The notes below the pieces were generated by a model. The model worked only from the letters and a program-made list of their open reading frames with translations. It searched no databases and had not been told where the DNA came from. Made by a program: the position numbers and the translations under genes. A stretch of DNA of 64,000 nt from Erythrocercus mccallii (Eukaryota > Chordata > Aves > Passeriformes > Dicruridae), in NCBI GenBank assembly GCA_013397435.1, contig VZRG01001472.1, forward strand, positions 74,452-138,451. The letters run 5' to 3'. Every line of letters starts with the position of its first letter. Position 1 is the first letter of the stretch. Below, piece by piece: positions 13,558-27,182 of the stretch.

Positions 13558-16104
13558 TTGTAAGGACACCGAACCTTACAAAGACCTCTGACCTAAGATG
13601 ATACCAAGATGAATTACACGAAAACACAACAATTTCAGTCCATCGAAGGCATTTGACTGTACTAATTGTAATGAAAGGATAAAGAAGTAAATAATGAAAA
13701 AATAAAAATGATACATTATCCATACTGGCATAATATTTAATTTGAAGCAGATAAACTTCTGAAGAATAAGTTAGGGCTAGGGCTAATGTCTGATCTAGCA
13801 TACTCCAAGCTGACTGCAATCTATAGTAGTTCAAGCCAACCTTTTTTTTTTCAAGTCTTGATTTACAAATATACAAAATACTAATGCTATTGAAATTTTT
13901 GTGCTGGAAATACTTCTATTATTTTGACATGCAGCAATTGCATGAAAAGCCAAAAGACTATAAAAACATTCCACATGGAAATTCAAGGAGAAATGTAATA
14001 TCAGTATTTAAATTCTGTCGGCTTTTAAAATGGAACAAAATGATCCCAGTGCAGGGGGATATTTATGAGTATGTTCATATTTCCTGATAGTTCAGTTTCT
14101 GATTTAATTTGCTGTGCACAATATATTTTACTCTTTGGAATAAGCTGATGGAATTTGTGTTCATTAAGAATAGTTATGATAAACTTAAAGGTGCTGGGGT
14201 TTTTTTAAGAAGCATAGCTGTATCAAGGTCTGGATTTCTAAGCATATAATTAATAAAGATCTCAGCTGGAAGACATGGTTTAAAATATGCCCTTAAACTT
14301 GGCATATATTCCAGATAGCTACATCTGCTCATGAGCTCCAAAAATGTCTTTCCCCCACCTCTATCAACCTTGTATTTTTTAAGACAAGTAAAAGCTACTT
14401 GACTTTCTGGGACTATGAGCCCAGAACTCAAACTAAAGAGGCACTTTACATCATTTATGGAGTATTTAAAAAGTAGCAAAATTTCAGGGACATAGCAGAA
14501 GGGTTTCCTATTCACAATATGTTCCTATGAAAGTCTCGTCTCAAGTCCAGATGTATATTAAACAGCCTACCATTTTATTCTCCTGCTTCCCAGCTCCTTC
14601 TACCTACCATGCCTCATTTTATTAAGGCATAAAACACAAAGATTTATCTGTCAGGGAGTTAGAACTGTGCTGATTTCCTTTAATTTTTCTGACTCTTCTG
14701 GGTTTACAGCTATTGATGTCTATATTTTCATTTTTTTACTCATTCAGAGTAAAACTTAAAACTTTGGTTTTTTTGGTTTTTTTGTTGTTTTTTTTCTCTG
14801 TGAATAGTTTGTAAGTCTCTTATTGAGAACATCACTGCATTATTCATTCTCATTCCCAAATATATAAATCTGGTGTTAGAGACAGGAGAAACTGTAGCTT
14901 TCTCTAAACATTCAGAGAGGTAGATGGATAGACAGTGAAAATTCAAATAGCTATATATCACCCCCCCAAAAATCACATCATCAATAGGAAACATGAGGGA
15001 TGTAAGCCTTTTATGCAAAATCAGTCAAAAGTCTTATGAACAAGTCGAAGTGCTTAAAAAAGTTAATTACTATAATAACCATAAAGACATTATTTTCTTC
15101 TTCTCAACTGAACCTGTGTTTACTCAGCCAAGTACACCATTTCAGATCTTACCAAGGTACAAAAATTGTCAACAGCATTATAAATCACCTATCACACTAA
15201 TGGGTTTGAAACATGATAAGGTGTGCAGTGTAGACATAACTATAGCATGTTTAAAAATATATAATGCATTGAAAAGATGAAGAACACTATAGCATTATAT
15301 ATCTAGTGACTGTTTTCATTACAAAGCTGATCTCTGTAGCTGGTTTAGTTCTTTAAAACACCTCAGACTTACATCTTTTGTGTTTGAATGCCAAATTTAC
15401 TCTTTAAAGTGTGGATAATCAGGATAGTTGCATATTGCTTCCTTTTTCTCAGACATGTACAATGTCTGAGACAATGTACAACATCATTAGCTGGCATAGC
15501 CTAATGTATCTCACTGAAGCTGGAATAATGTTAATATATGAACTAAATAATCTAGATGATCTTACGCAATATTTCAACCTTTGTGCTCGATAGTTGTTCC
15601 TTCTATTAAAAAACAAAACCAACCCAAAAGTATTCCATTGAAATACAATACCACTTTGTTACAGACTTAAAGCATGGCTTCATCTGTGTTAATGATGTCT
15701 CTTATTAATGTATATTTTTATTGTCCCCTAAGTAGACTTCTTAGGCAATTTAAGACCTATTTTTTTTGTTTGTTTGTTTTGTTTATTTGGGTTTTTTATC
15801 CTGAATCACATCAGAAACCTGTATTCAGCAACAACTTCTATACTTTGGTCCTCACTCTTGGACTCTGAATAGCTCAGGTTTACTTTTTCTGCAATATACT
15901 TGCCTCCATTTATATGTACTGAGATACATCTCACTTTAGACACATGTTCCTTAAAAATATTTGACTTCTTTAGATTTGTTTTTATTATACCTTTCTCCTC
16001 AGAATTTGCCACCAATTTAGTATAAACTCTGTATAGGAGGTTTAATTTACATTTCCGATCAGAACATTTCAGATAAGAATATTAAATAATATTGAATTTA
16101 CATC

Positions 16105-16562
16105 AGCGTGCTTCATGCAGTCCTATAGCCCTCAGTGCAGGAAAGACATGGAGCCAGTGCAGAGGATGGGAAAAATTCTCCTATGAGGAAATTCTAAGAG
16201 GGCTGGAGTTGTTCAGCTTGGAGAAGATTCTCTAAACACCTTATTGAGGCATTTCAATACTCCTGCTTACAAAAAATCTGAAGAGGAACTTTTTCAAGGG
16301 TCTGTAGCAATAAGTAAAAGGGTAATGGCTTTAAATTGAAAGACAATAAATTTACACTACATATAAGGAAAAAAAATTTCAGAATGTGAGTTGTGAAACA
16401 CTGGACCAGGTTGCCCAGAGGTGTGATAGATGTCTCATCTCTGGAAGCATTCAAGGACGAGTTGGACTGGACTCTGAGCAACTTGAGTTAAAGATGTCCC
16501 TGCTCACTGCAGGAGGCTTTGACTAAATGATCTTTAGAGGTCTCTTCCAACCCAATCTATTT
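16105..16562 (+). mobile_element. CR1 LINE, 3' end
   Basis: The plus strand runs from ggctggagttgttcagcttgg through aaacactggaccaggttgcc and gaggtctcttccaacccaat to a decayed tail (ctattttat). It is 5'-truncated with no open frame. Confidence 0.83.
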
Positions 16563-18052
16563 TATTTCCCCAAGATCAATCTTTGTGTCACCCACCCAAA
16601 TTTGGACTGTTGCCTCTGCACTGATATTTACCTTTACTCCAGGCTCATAAACCATTATCTTATTCTCAATCCAGAGTCCTTGTATCTAAATAATTAGACT
16701 CAATTTGCCAAGGAATATTTTCTAAAACTTAAAAAAGCCCCACATCCTCTCTGGAACCCAAGTGTGATGTTCAAGTGTCTTCCAGAGAGCAGAGGAACCT
16801 GCAAATGTGGTGCTTTTTATCCAGGCTGGGTAGGATTCTTTCTGGAATCTGCCCTCTCTCAGTGAGTGTCTCTGTGAATGATTGTTCCATATTATTTCAT
16901 ATTTCACTTATGATGAGTGAAAAAGGATCAAGCTAAATTAAATTTCAGTGTTACAGGCATGAAAATTGTTTTGCATATTCTCTTGGTTTCCTGTTGTGGT
17001 TTTTATATGAACCAGATTTTTTAATGAGACATATAAAGGACACTTTGCCCAACAACAAAACAAAGAAACCAACAACACCTTCACAAGAGGATAAGAGACT
17101 GTGAAAGAGGTCTGAAAAAGACTTTGCCAAGAGATGAATCTTTATGACCAGATTCCCAGCTAAATCCTGAATGCAGCTAAGAGAAAGGACAGATAATCTA
17201 TTAAATGGTCAAAAGTCTAATTGTATGTTCCAGAATAATGAGTTCGTTTAAGAGCCAAGGTTATTAAAATACATCTCAAACAAATTTAAAGTCATTCTGT
17301 AAAAGGTAACTCAGCTAAAGACTGTGCTCAAACAACAGTTGCTGAGGAGCTTTCAGAAAGGATTTTTTCTAAGTGCCCTTAAAAGATTAGTTGCATTCTA
17401 AATCAGGAGAAGGTAAAATTTTAACTGCATATTTAACATTTGAGAATACTTGACCGTGTATAATTCATGCAGTTGTAGACAACTGCAATAAGTCACAAAC
17501 TGACTGTGATCAGTGGAAGTCTTTTTGATTTTTTTCAAAAAGCTTTAAATTCAGGTCCATGTAAATAAATTATGATAGCTAGTAAATTTTGAGAATAAGC
17601 ATAATAATGTTCACTTGAACTGGAAAATGTTCCCATTATAGTTTGTACCCCCTTAGTCTACGAAGCTAGGACAATATTTAATGAACCTAGATGTTTCACT
17701 TTGGCTGCTTTGCCTATTGGGACATGTATGAGTTTTTTGTAATGTCAAAACCAAGTCATTTAAGCTTGATTGTTCAACTGTCAAACGGAACTATGAACAC
17801 TTACATGTGTGAATGTCAGATCATTTCTCTATTTCTGCTATTTTTAAAATTCTTTTCTCTTTTACTGAAATTACTTTATTTAGAAAACCACTAAGTTTTA
17901 TCACTATACCTAGATTCATGTAGGAATGCATTTATTGCATAGTTGTACACAACTCCAAGGGAAAATAAGGAAATACTCAGAATCCATGGAAAACTATCTT
18001 TGAACTTCTAGTGGTTTCAATAAATATCACTGTAAGTGGACTAGTGTATTTG

Positions 18053-18074
18053 AAAATAAATAAATAAATAAATG
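18053..18074. repeat. AAAT microsatellite
   Basis: About five AAAT units (aaataaataaataaataaat). Confidence 0.8.
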
Positions 18075-18229
18075 TAAAGCTCCAGGAAGTGGAATAAAAT
18101 GTGTAATTTTTTTAGTGCTTACAATATCTATACCAGGCTTTTCACTCTGTGATCTCATGGAAGGAATTGAGAACTTTAGAGGGCTCCACCCATATAATCT
18201 TTTTTTGGACTGAGTTCAGGATGAGACAA

Positions 18230-18235
18230 ATCATA
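18230..18235. repeat. Target-site duplication, left copy (ATCATA)
   Basis: Identical to 18865-18870 on the other side of the LTR. Confidence 0.85.
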
Positions 18236-18864
18236 TGTGGCCACTCTTTATGACTCAGGGGGCAGCAGACTCCTGTCTGCTCGCAGGTTCCTTTTGCTTT
18301 CCATTCGTCGGAGGCAGCAGCGAGAGGAACGAAGACGGGAAGGCAGAAGCAGGACTCTCAGATAGGGTGAATAAGTGGAGGTTTTATTCACGTGGGCGCC
18401 CTAGAGCTCCAGAGCCTAGGAGACCCAAAACCTGAGAGCGCCTTTCACACCCTGAACCGGGGTATTTATTAACATTAACTGGGGGTGGGGAGCATGGGGT
18501 CCAATTAGCAGAGGGGTTTGGGATGACATAAATGGGGTGACTACAATCGTAACCAATGGGGAAAGGCAGGGTATGGGGTGATATGGTGTGATCCCCTGCC
18601 GGCCAATCACCCAGCCCATCGACCCACAGGCAGGTGCCCAATGGGACGACAGAACTGGATGATGGACAGACAGGGGCACATGGACAGAGAGCGGGAAACA
18701 TGTGAGGCAAAAGGAGTAAACAACTTTTGGCGGGAAAGATCCTGAGGAAGAACAAAGGAGTCCAACTGGGGTACATAGAACTCAATTGGAACATATATGG
18801 AACTGCAAACCATACAAAGAACTTTAAGGAACCAAGCAGCACAATGACATTCTACACCTCTACA
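18236..18864 (-). mobile_element. Complete solo LTR with 6-bp target duplication (ERVK-like by duplication length)
   Basis: The element is 629 bp, TGTGG...CTCTACA on the plus strand, flanked by a perfect ATCATA duplication (18230-18235 and 18865-18870). Read on the minus strand it begins TGTAGAGG and ends GGCCACA, with a TATA-like AATAAATACC (about 18461-18470) and a polyadenylation signal AATAAA (18383-18388) in the expected order. A 6-bp duplication is usual for class II (ERVK or alpha-like) elements. There is no internal region, so it is a solo LTR left by recombination. The perfect duplication suggests a fairly recent insertion. It is antisense to EYS. Confidence 0.88.
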
Positions 18865-18870
18865 ATCATA
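18865..18870. repeat. Target-site duplication, right copy (ATCATA)
   Basis: Identical to 18230-18235. Confidence 0.85.
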
Positions 18871-20137
18871 CAACAAAAGTGGAATTTTTCATGACCTCAA
18901 ATGCAATAGCATGGATGTAAAAGTCAGCATTTCAGAGAATGAACCTTAACTGCCCGTGTTCTGCCAAAGAGCATATTTTTTGAAGTTCCTACTAGCTTCT
19001 TGCTTTGAATGGTTGAAAAGTAACGGTTCTGTGATTATTTCAGCATGTGCACATGTGTGTACATATGCAATATATCTAATTGGGTGTTAAAACTGTCTTC
19101 ACAGACAGGGAACAAGGAAACATACAAAAAAAAAGTCTTGATAAATCTTCATAAAATTACTTTAGAGAAAAAGCATTTAAAAATAATTATGATACAATCC
19201 AGTACTTGTACAGTGAAGAGGAGTGTTAGATCATGTATTCTGTTTGATAAATTTGTTACCACATTAAATATCAAATTAAAAATGTTTAGTGTAGATCATC
19301 TTTATATACTCTTTATTAGCACACTGGTTGTTACATAGCTTCTGAAACAAAAAGATAATATTAAATTGATAGTGGAAGTACAAAAATAGACTAGAGTAGA
19401 ACACAAAAATAGACTAAAGCAGATCACATAAAACTAAAAATATATCTAGCAACTGTAAGTGCAACCAAGGTCTGAAGGAATGCAAATTCTGTTTTATAGG
19501 CTAAAATGTTTGGGTCAATTAAAAATGAAACACATTAGAAGTTCTGCCTTTAGTACACTGCAATATAGAATGCAACTGTTATATGCATTTTATGCAGAGT
19601 TATATGCTTTTTAAGAACCCTCAGGAAGTTATTTGATAAAATCAGACGTAATGGTACATAAGCCTCTAGAAGACTCTGGTATGTTGAAAATCTTTGCTAT
19701 GTGCAGGGAAGAAGCACATCATATTTACACGTAAGGCCAAAAAAGTATTAATAATGTTACCAAAATATTAAAATTAAAATCATTATCCTGGCAAATATAA
19801 TTGCTGCAGAAAATGAGTGAAAACCTTAAAACCACGTTTAGTTTCTGTCCCTTTTTGTGGTATTACACTCACCTTTTGCCCTCCTCTTCCTGGTCTTAAG
19901 GTCAATGGTTTCATAGTGCTGCTGTTGGGAGCAGTGTTGCAGAATCTATAGTCCTTCACTGGAAGGAATGTGGCATTCATACTGGTGGTTTCTTCTTCAT
20001 CTCCAGGATCCACGTGGGGTTATTTCTATATGTCCATTTACACATTTTTTTCATTGGACTGCAGTTCTATTTTGGGTCTTAATTTGCATTTTATGGTGGG
20101 ACTAAAGTATACTAAATAAAATTTCTTTGCCCTTTTT

Positions 20138-20767
20138 TGTTGGAGTCCAGGTTATCCCTCTGGCCGCCCTGGAGGGTTTGGAGACTGGACAGGAGGGTCT
20201 GGGATCTGTTCAGGGGGGTCAGCCAGACACACACAGAGCCCAGGAGGACACTGCCTCTGATCCCTGGCCATGGGAGTGAATGCTCGCATGCAGGAAGAGG
20301 CACAAACCCTGGGAATTTAGGATGAGTGGTAGCTGGTTTGTTATAGAATGTAAAGATAGAAATTAGGATTCTTAGTGTAGGGGACTGAAGAGACAAGATG
20401 GAGGATTTGGGTCGTGGCCCCTATGCTCCTTGTTCTTACTCTCGTCCCCCATCTTCTCCTGAGTTGGATGTTAGAGATTGGTTTAAAGTAGAAATGACAT
20501 GTTAGCATAGGTAGTAGACATTGGTAGAAATTTTGTAAATAAAAAATACGTTGTGGACTGTGATTGGGTCAAGGGTACGGTACTTAAGGTACGGGACTCT
20601 CTGATCCGCCCAGTCCAGCCTCGTGTCTTGCTTTGCTGGGGATGCCTTGCAAAGCCGAACAAGAACTGATAGATAACCATGAATAAACAACTTTGATAAC
20701 ACGAACTGTTGGACTCAACTTGTCGTCTCTGACTTCGGTGTGAGACACCAAGGATAAAGAGAAGACA
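20138..20767 (+). mobile_element. LTR in sense orientation to EYS
   Basis: It begins TGTTGGAGTCCAGG and reads like an LTR: a U3-like part, a stretch with cgcccagtccagcctcgtg, a polyadenylation signal AATAAA at 20682-20687 and a U5-like part (gacttcggtgtgagacacc). The right edge is uncertain, and I place it at gaagaca (20767). No target duplication was found. No retroviral gene follows. Sense orientation means its polyadenylation signal could act on EYS transcripts, though nothing here shows that it does. Confidence 0.7.
20682..20687 (+). promoter_or_regulatory. LTR polyadenylation signal, sense to EYS
   Basis: AATAAA in the R-like part of the LTR at 20138. It lies in the sense direction of the gene, so it could in principle end an EYS transcript early. 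There is no evidence in the sequence that it does. Confidence 0.45.
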
Positions 20768-23700
20768 GAAAACCTTATTACCTTGAGGAACAGCAACCTC
20801 AAGGAGAATCTCAGGCCAGCAACCTGAGACTTTTTAGCCTTCAGACCTGTTTAGCCCAGCTACAGGTCTTCATTCTTTAACTGGGCACTAGTGAGTTGCC
20901 TATCATTATGGGGTCTCCCATCTCTGATCACACAGAGTTCCTCACATCCCATGTCTCTGCTTCTCAAGGTCTCTTGCTATGGCACTAGCCCTGTATTTGT
21001 ATACAGCACTGCATTAGACTAGTAAATACAATCATACCTATAACCTCTCCTTATTCTTGTTTATTTAAATGTATGGCTATTCCATGTAAAGATAAAAAAA
21101 GTAAAGTAAATCAGAAGAAAAAAGCCTATTGTCACAGTTAGGCCAAGTATCACTGCAGGGAAGTCTTATGACCCTCAGCTCTTGAAAACTCAGTGCAAAG
21201 CTAATGGTCTATTGCTAGAAAAGGCAGTGTTGTTCTGCAGGGAAAAAACCCCCTCAGTTTACTTTTGGAATTTTTATTGAATTTGCCACCTTTCCTTCTT
21301 TTGTTCCTAAAATCCATTTAAAAGATTTCTCACTCTACTGCTTCAGCAGTGTTACATTTTAGTCTCTTTAGAATTCTTACGTGAATTTTACCTGGACTGG
21401 GTTATTTGTGGTTATTTATTTAAATAAACTAGTACGTTTATTATCAAGTATAGACACAAGGATACTGTTTGTCTGTTTCTTAGCTGGCTGGTACAAGCCC
21501 CAGAGCTACGTAGTTGTTTTAGCTAATCATGGATTCTAAGCTAACAAGTACACAGATGAGAAGCAAGGTATATTCTTTCAGGTTTAGTGTGTTAATGCAA
21601 TTTAGTGTCTCATCCCATGGTAAAGTAAATATTCCACAGAAAGCGGATGTTGGAAGCTGCATAAAAGGAACATAGAGAGGTTACGTGTGTGTGTATGGGT
21701 GGAGTTCAAAGAGCTATAGCTAAAGCTAAGCTGGAAATTAAAGAGCAAGAATCCCTTGACAAGAAAGTTTCCTCTAAATATATTGGTCTCAAAATAAAAT
21801 TGAGGAAAATAATTAAGTAATTTAACTTTTAAGAACACATTCTCAGATAAATAATATATAAGGTCATGTAAAAAAAAACCCAGTGCAACAGTAGTCTTTA
21901 TTCAATTTTTTCACTCCTTCTAATGTTGTAAAATCTTTTATTTTCTTTGGCTCCTTGGGCCTGCTGAACTTATTCCTGTTAGAAGAATGCTTAATTGTGC
22001 ACAAAAATCTTTTTTCAGTTCTCTAAGTACTGCATTTCTCAATTACTCAGTCCTTACTCACTATGAAGTGATAATTAGGCATTAAAAGCTAAGTGGATTA
22101 CTGTAGAGATTTCTCCTGATATCCATTTATCACTTAATCAGACTTTAATGCCATAAATTATGCATTTCTCAGCAGTATTCGGATTCCAATAAATTTTATT
22201 ACCGTTTTGAGTTACTAGGTTTTCTTGACCTCATTGTGGTGGGGAAAAGTCATAAAGTTTGCTTAAAGGATACAGACACTATAAGAATTCCATATTTATA
22301 GCAAAATAATTCTTAAAGCCTGTTGGGTTGCACTAATATTTATTCATAAGGATTTTTTGGACAAGACAATTCCATCCTCTTGAATAAACATGAAAAAATT
22401 GATCCAAAATACATATTGAGTTGAAGTTTCTTCCCAGCTTTTTTTTTTCTCCTGATTTTGCCTTCCACTCCTCATTAAGAGAAACAAAATAAACCAAACC
22501 CCACAATTCCCAGGAGATTGCAACTTCCTCAGCACATTCAGTTGCTTTTCTATTTATGTGTTAGCATACCTTTTTGCTGGCCACTATTACAGAAAAAGTG
22601 GCTTTCTAAAAATATTCATCATGATGAACTCTCACCAGAAATGCAGATACTTTGGGTTACCGTTTGAGTCAATATGAACAGAGCAAATGAGAGTCTTGTA
22701 AATGTAAGTTCAGGTTGCCCATAGTTTCCCATGTAATATTACAAATCATAATAACAAATGGCAAGATGTATCTAATTTCCTATTTCCCTATATTGTTTGT
22801 TATTATATATTACTTAAAAATGTTTTTCACTCACAAAACTTTATAAATTAGAGTAAAATATAATCTTGGCTGTTAAAAATTTGATAGATGTTATCAGTGG
22901 GCAGTTTTTAACTGAGGAGTGAAATGATAAAATAAATATCAAAAATCCTTAAAAGCATGTGGTCAACCTCTCTGTAAATACATGAGATTGCACTTGTAGT
23001 TCAGCATCTGTTAGCCTGAAATAGAGATTTTTGGCCAAGAAATCACAGCATATTCCTGTTTGCATTTACAGAAGTCCATAAAATGCAGTCTTTAGGTCTT
23101 AATTTAGCACTCCATTCAAACATACTGAAAGTGAATGAAATTGGCAGAAAATATGGAAGGAGAGACATAGTCATTTTCTTACCAAATTTTATCCTATTAA
23201 TTTTTGTTTTCCTGATGTCTCTAGCTTTAGATCAAAAGGACAGATGATTAGAAATTTTAAAACTATTTAATTATTTGAAGTAATTTTTTTTTTTTACATA
23301 TGAAGAATTTCAAACAAAATACCAACTGCTGACTCAAGATTTTACAGGACATATTGTCTTAAGAAATTATTCACATTTCTTGTATATTCCTCCCAAACAT
23401 TTTTCTCCTGTACAGCTCTTCTATGTTTTCTGCTTAAGTCATAAAGTAATACTGGTCACAAACAAATAGGTGGTAAAAACACCAGTAATTTACATTTCTT
23501 GTATTTCCTTAAGTTTTGAAGTTTTCCTCTTCAAAATATCTCAAAACTCCTGTATCTTCTTCTAGTTTTCTCAGCAATAAAGATTTTTTTTCTCTTTTCT
23601 CTATTCTTTATCTTTTCTTAAATTTGGAAACTGCTGCCCCTTCCCTGAATTCCTGCTGTAAAAATAGTAAATTAAAAAAAAAATCAAGAAAAACAAAACA

Positions 23701-24480
23701 AAGTACATCAATAACGAGGAAAAAAATATCAAGAATGTGTACATAGAATTCATTAAATTGTTTTCAGTACCAAAAAGAATAAGAATAAAAAATGAAAGTG
23801 CTTTGTTTTTGTCAAATTTACTTTTTTTCCAAGACTAATGGTAAACCTGATGGTGTTCCTTATTGATTCGTATTCTATTGTCAGAGATTTATTTGTCTTC
23901 AGTACATTTTTTTTAGAACTGTCCAGTTACAAGTTTAATTTTTTTTTCCAGCTGGCCTAAAACCAATTTTCAGCTAAATGGACTAGCTGTTCAGTGAATC
24001 ACACTAAAGGTTACCTCAGACAAGTGTGGACTTACCTTTTCCTAGCCAAAACAGAGCTCAGAAAATACATAATGAAATATGAATATAATAGATTCAAAAG
24101 TCTTGAATAGATATCAGAGTTGACTCATGCAACAGGAAAAAGAAGAAAATACAAAGGTATTACTTCCATTTCAGTTAATTATTTCCAGGGGAAATCCACC
24201 CTCTTCAGCTCTGTATCCCCCTCTGAATGCATCCTAAATTGTTTCAAATGCTGAAAAAGTATTTTTGGTTTGACTTTTTTAAAAAAACACTGAGATCTAT
24301 ATTTCATATGCATAAGAGTGAAAAAGAGTCTGAGAACATACACATGATCTTTAACCAATATTTCAGAGATCTTATTCAAAGCAAGTTATTCTATCAATAT
24401 TACTAATATGACTTATAGTGTTTCCTAAAGAATGTCATATTAATTCCTAATCTTTTTAGGACTTTTTTTTCCTACCTCAG

Positions 24481-24585
24481 GAGAATTCTGCGAGGTGCAA
24501 ATTGACAACTGTGGTTCCAATTCATGTGAAAATGGAGGAACATGTACTGGCTATGAAGACCATTTTAAGTGCACTTGCCCTATAG
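24481..24585 (+). CDS. EYS: EYS exon B: one modular EGF exon
   Basis: This 105-nt exon is symmetric (phase 1 in, phase 1 out), so skipping it would keep the frame. The acceptor is ...cctacctcag and the donor is ATAG/gtaatt. It completes the previous EGF (GEFC) and carries five cysteines of the next one (DNC, NSC, GTC, FKC, TC). CENGGTC matches the O-fucose consensus. The residues after the third cysteine (CTGYEDHFKC) lack the Asp/Asn at the second position expected of a calcium-binding EGF, so this repeat is probably not of the calcium-binding class. It lies 15.1 kb after exon A and only 257 nt before exon C. The protein is secreted, and EGF repeats of this type form a rod-like extracellular region. 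Confidence 0.86.
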   Translation, partial: ENSARCKLTTVVPIHVKMEEHVLAMKTILSALAL

Positions 24586-24842
24586 GTAATTTATTATCTT
24601 TTGTAACAAAACAAATAAAATGTCATCCGTATATTTATGTTAAGAAATAGTGACATAAAAATAACAACGTATCTCAACAAATGCAGTGAACATTTTTATG
24701 AAGAAAAGCACTTTTTCTCTTTGTTCAGGAAATAAAAATGCCAAATAACTCTAGTAGAGCGGTGTTAACTGCTAACACCCTGAACAGACATAATGTCAAT
24801 ATTCTGAATGAACTGTGATTAAGCATTCTCTTTGTGGTGCAG
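24586..24842 (+). other. EYS: EYS intron B-C, 257 nt
   Basis: A short GT-AG intron between two EGF exons, far smaller than the other introns here (6.5-15.1 kb). No repeat is recognisable in it. Confidence 0.85.
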
Positions 24843-24982
24843 GTTTTGAAGGTGAAAGATGTGAACTCGATATTGATGCCTGCCTATTCAACAATATAAG
24901 CTGTGCCCCAGGAACACTGTGTATGGATAAATCTCATGGATTTAATTACACATGTTTATCACCATGTATTGGAAACACAGAG
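24843..24982 (+). CDS. EYS: EYS exon C: EGF end plus a four-cysteine degenerate EGF
   Basis: This 140-nt exon has phase 1 in and phase 0 out. The acceptor is ...ttgtggtgcag and the donor is GAG/gtagga. It finishes the EGF begun in exon B (GFEGERC) and continues with DIDAC, ISC, TLC, YTC and SPC. Only four of these cysteines can belong to the first module. SPC then reads best as the first cysteine of the next EGF, which continues in exon D as EVC, GSC, PHC, VC and NTC. The module is therefore an EGF without its last two cysteines, which is unusual inside a long EGF array. Two N-glycosylation sequons are visible (NIS, NYT). The assignment to EYS rests on the same chain of repeats and exact phase joining. 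Confidence 0.85.
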
Positions 24983-27182
24983 GTAGGATAAAGCAATATA
25001 TATTCCCCTCAGCGTTTTTTGGGAAATCAAACAACTCATTCTAATAGCAGTGGGCTGATGAAGTCTCATTTCACACGGGTTTCCTAAACATAGTACTCAT
25101 TCTTGATATATTTTGCTAATAATCCTTTTTTCTGTGTAACTTATGCATGTAAAAGTGCGATCTGACTAGTCTGGTCATTGTCCAGCAAAGCATGTAATGC
25201 CTGATCCCTGCCCCTTCTTGTTCTTCATAGGTTTAGTCATTCATATCTCCTTCTGCCCCCTACTTGCTGCTGCTATATTATGAAACTTGAAGAACTGTAG
25301 GCAAAATCTCTTAGTAATCTCTGATATATTTAAAAGTTACCAGATAGAAGGCTGATGGTACAGCAATGCACAGAAAGAATGACAGAAGTTTCATTTCCAT
25401 TGCAAAAAAAATAAAAACCACATTCAAGAACAAAAAAGCAAGACTAATTACACTTCAGTGGAAGATGAAAATGCAGTTAGAAAAACATCTAAATTTGCTT
25501 TGCAAGTTCCTCTTCAATGCTCACAGCATATGGAAATGAATACTACTTTTGCACTTTTAAAGTTGTCTAGAAGAAATGCATTTGTTGTATCCTTCTCACT
25601 ATCCTTTTCAATTAAATTTGGGGAGGATTCATTCATATCAGAGTGGACAATCAGATTTTGGTTAAACTAAAATACTGTTGCACTTTTTTATTATGATACT
25701 TATTTTAAAAGCTCTGTACATAATACTATATAGCCTCCCAAACAATTAGATGGACATGATAAAGAGTGTTTTATAGGCTTTATTAATTCTTTTCTTGAAA
25801 TATATGCACCATAAAAATATACTATGCATAATAAGCAACACATTTACAAAGAACAATCAATATTTATGTCACCTTAAAGTCCATGGGTAGACACTTGTCA
25901 GTGAATATGAAATATAGCACTGAAAAACTCACTGGCTCAAAGGTTTATACTTAAATTGTTCAGCATCTGGTAAATTTTAACATTTTTATGATTTAATGTG
26001 TCATACTGAGTGCAAATATATTGTACATGGCATAGCATCATAATGGTGCAATTATCATTATGACTAGTTAGTATGGGAAGTGATGGCGTGCCAAGGATGC
26101 TGACGGGAGCTAGTAAAACATTTTACTGTAATATTTGCTTAAAATCCCTCAGACATATTTAATTTATTCATACAACATTTTCATAGACTATCGTAAACGT
26201 CACACGGGAAAAAAAACTAATTTTTTATATAAATATATCTCTCAATATATGCTCACTGTATGAGATGCTTGATTTGGGCATAATGTGAATAATTAGGAGA
26301 TTTTCTAATGGGAAAAGGAATAGCAAATAAAAATATGGAATGATATACTTGAATTTTAGCTGTTTTCTTAGCTTACAGATCATTAAAATGATATAATTTC
26401 CACATTGGAAGAAACAGAGGCTGTATTCAAACAAATATTTTAGCACATTTCTGAAATTAAAATTAATATTAGTTAAATTTCATTATTCATCATTTAATTC
26501 TTAATTATTTGTTGTGGATGGAAAATAAACATATATTTTTGCATCCTTTCCTTTCTTTTACATTTCCAGTGGTATCTCAGCTATGCTGAACTGCTTTATC
26601 TCTGTGTATTCAGCAAAATGCATTGAAAACAATACTACCATTTGTAATATTTTCCTCATGAACAAAAAAATAGATGTAATTAATTTGGGCTCTTTTATCT
26701 CTGTATAGATATATAATGATATTAATGTATTAGGGTTTTTTCTTTCTAAGTCCAAAAATTAATACACTACAGTTTTTTTAATTTATTTTTTTTTCCAAAC
26801 AAATCTTAAAATAAAATTGTGAACAGATTAAGATGAGATTTCCTTCAAACTTCAAAATCTAATCTTAACTTTGTAATTAGGATGCCTGCTTGCTCTGGAT
26901 GGGGAATTATGAGGGAATTCTGAATAAATCAAAATTTTGTCTTCTTTAAATTAGTGACTTCCAACAGAATCAAATTTAGCCACTTCATGTTATTACACCT
27001 TTTCTTCTGTAATGTACTCAGGTAGACATGGAAAGGAATAAAGAAAAATGTTTCTTTTTCCATTTTAATACTCAATATATGGTACAAATTTTAATATTTT
27101 TATCAACAGGAGGTCATAGAGAACTGATAAGATCATTCATAATAACAAATAATTGTAGTGCAATATGATAGGCCTAAGTAAC

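Larger units (their letters stand above)
9374..24480 (+). other. EYS: EYS intron A-B, 15.1 kb
   Basis: A GT-AG intron. Recognisable contents are an LTR fragment (12083-12450), CR1 fragments (13037-13557 and 16105-16562), a complete solo LTR with target duplication (18236-18864) and a second LTR (20138-about 20767). The stretches 9.4-12.0, 13.6-16.1, 16.6-18.2, 18.9-20.1 and 20.8-24.4 kb are AT-rich, and I see no gene or recognisable element in them. Confidence 0.85.

Noticed and set aside
18384..18842. 152-codon minus-strand frame
   Set aside because: It lies inside a solo LTR with no likeness to any retroviral or host protein.
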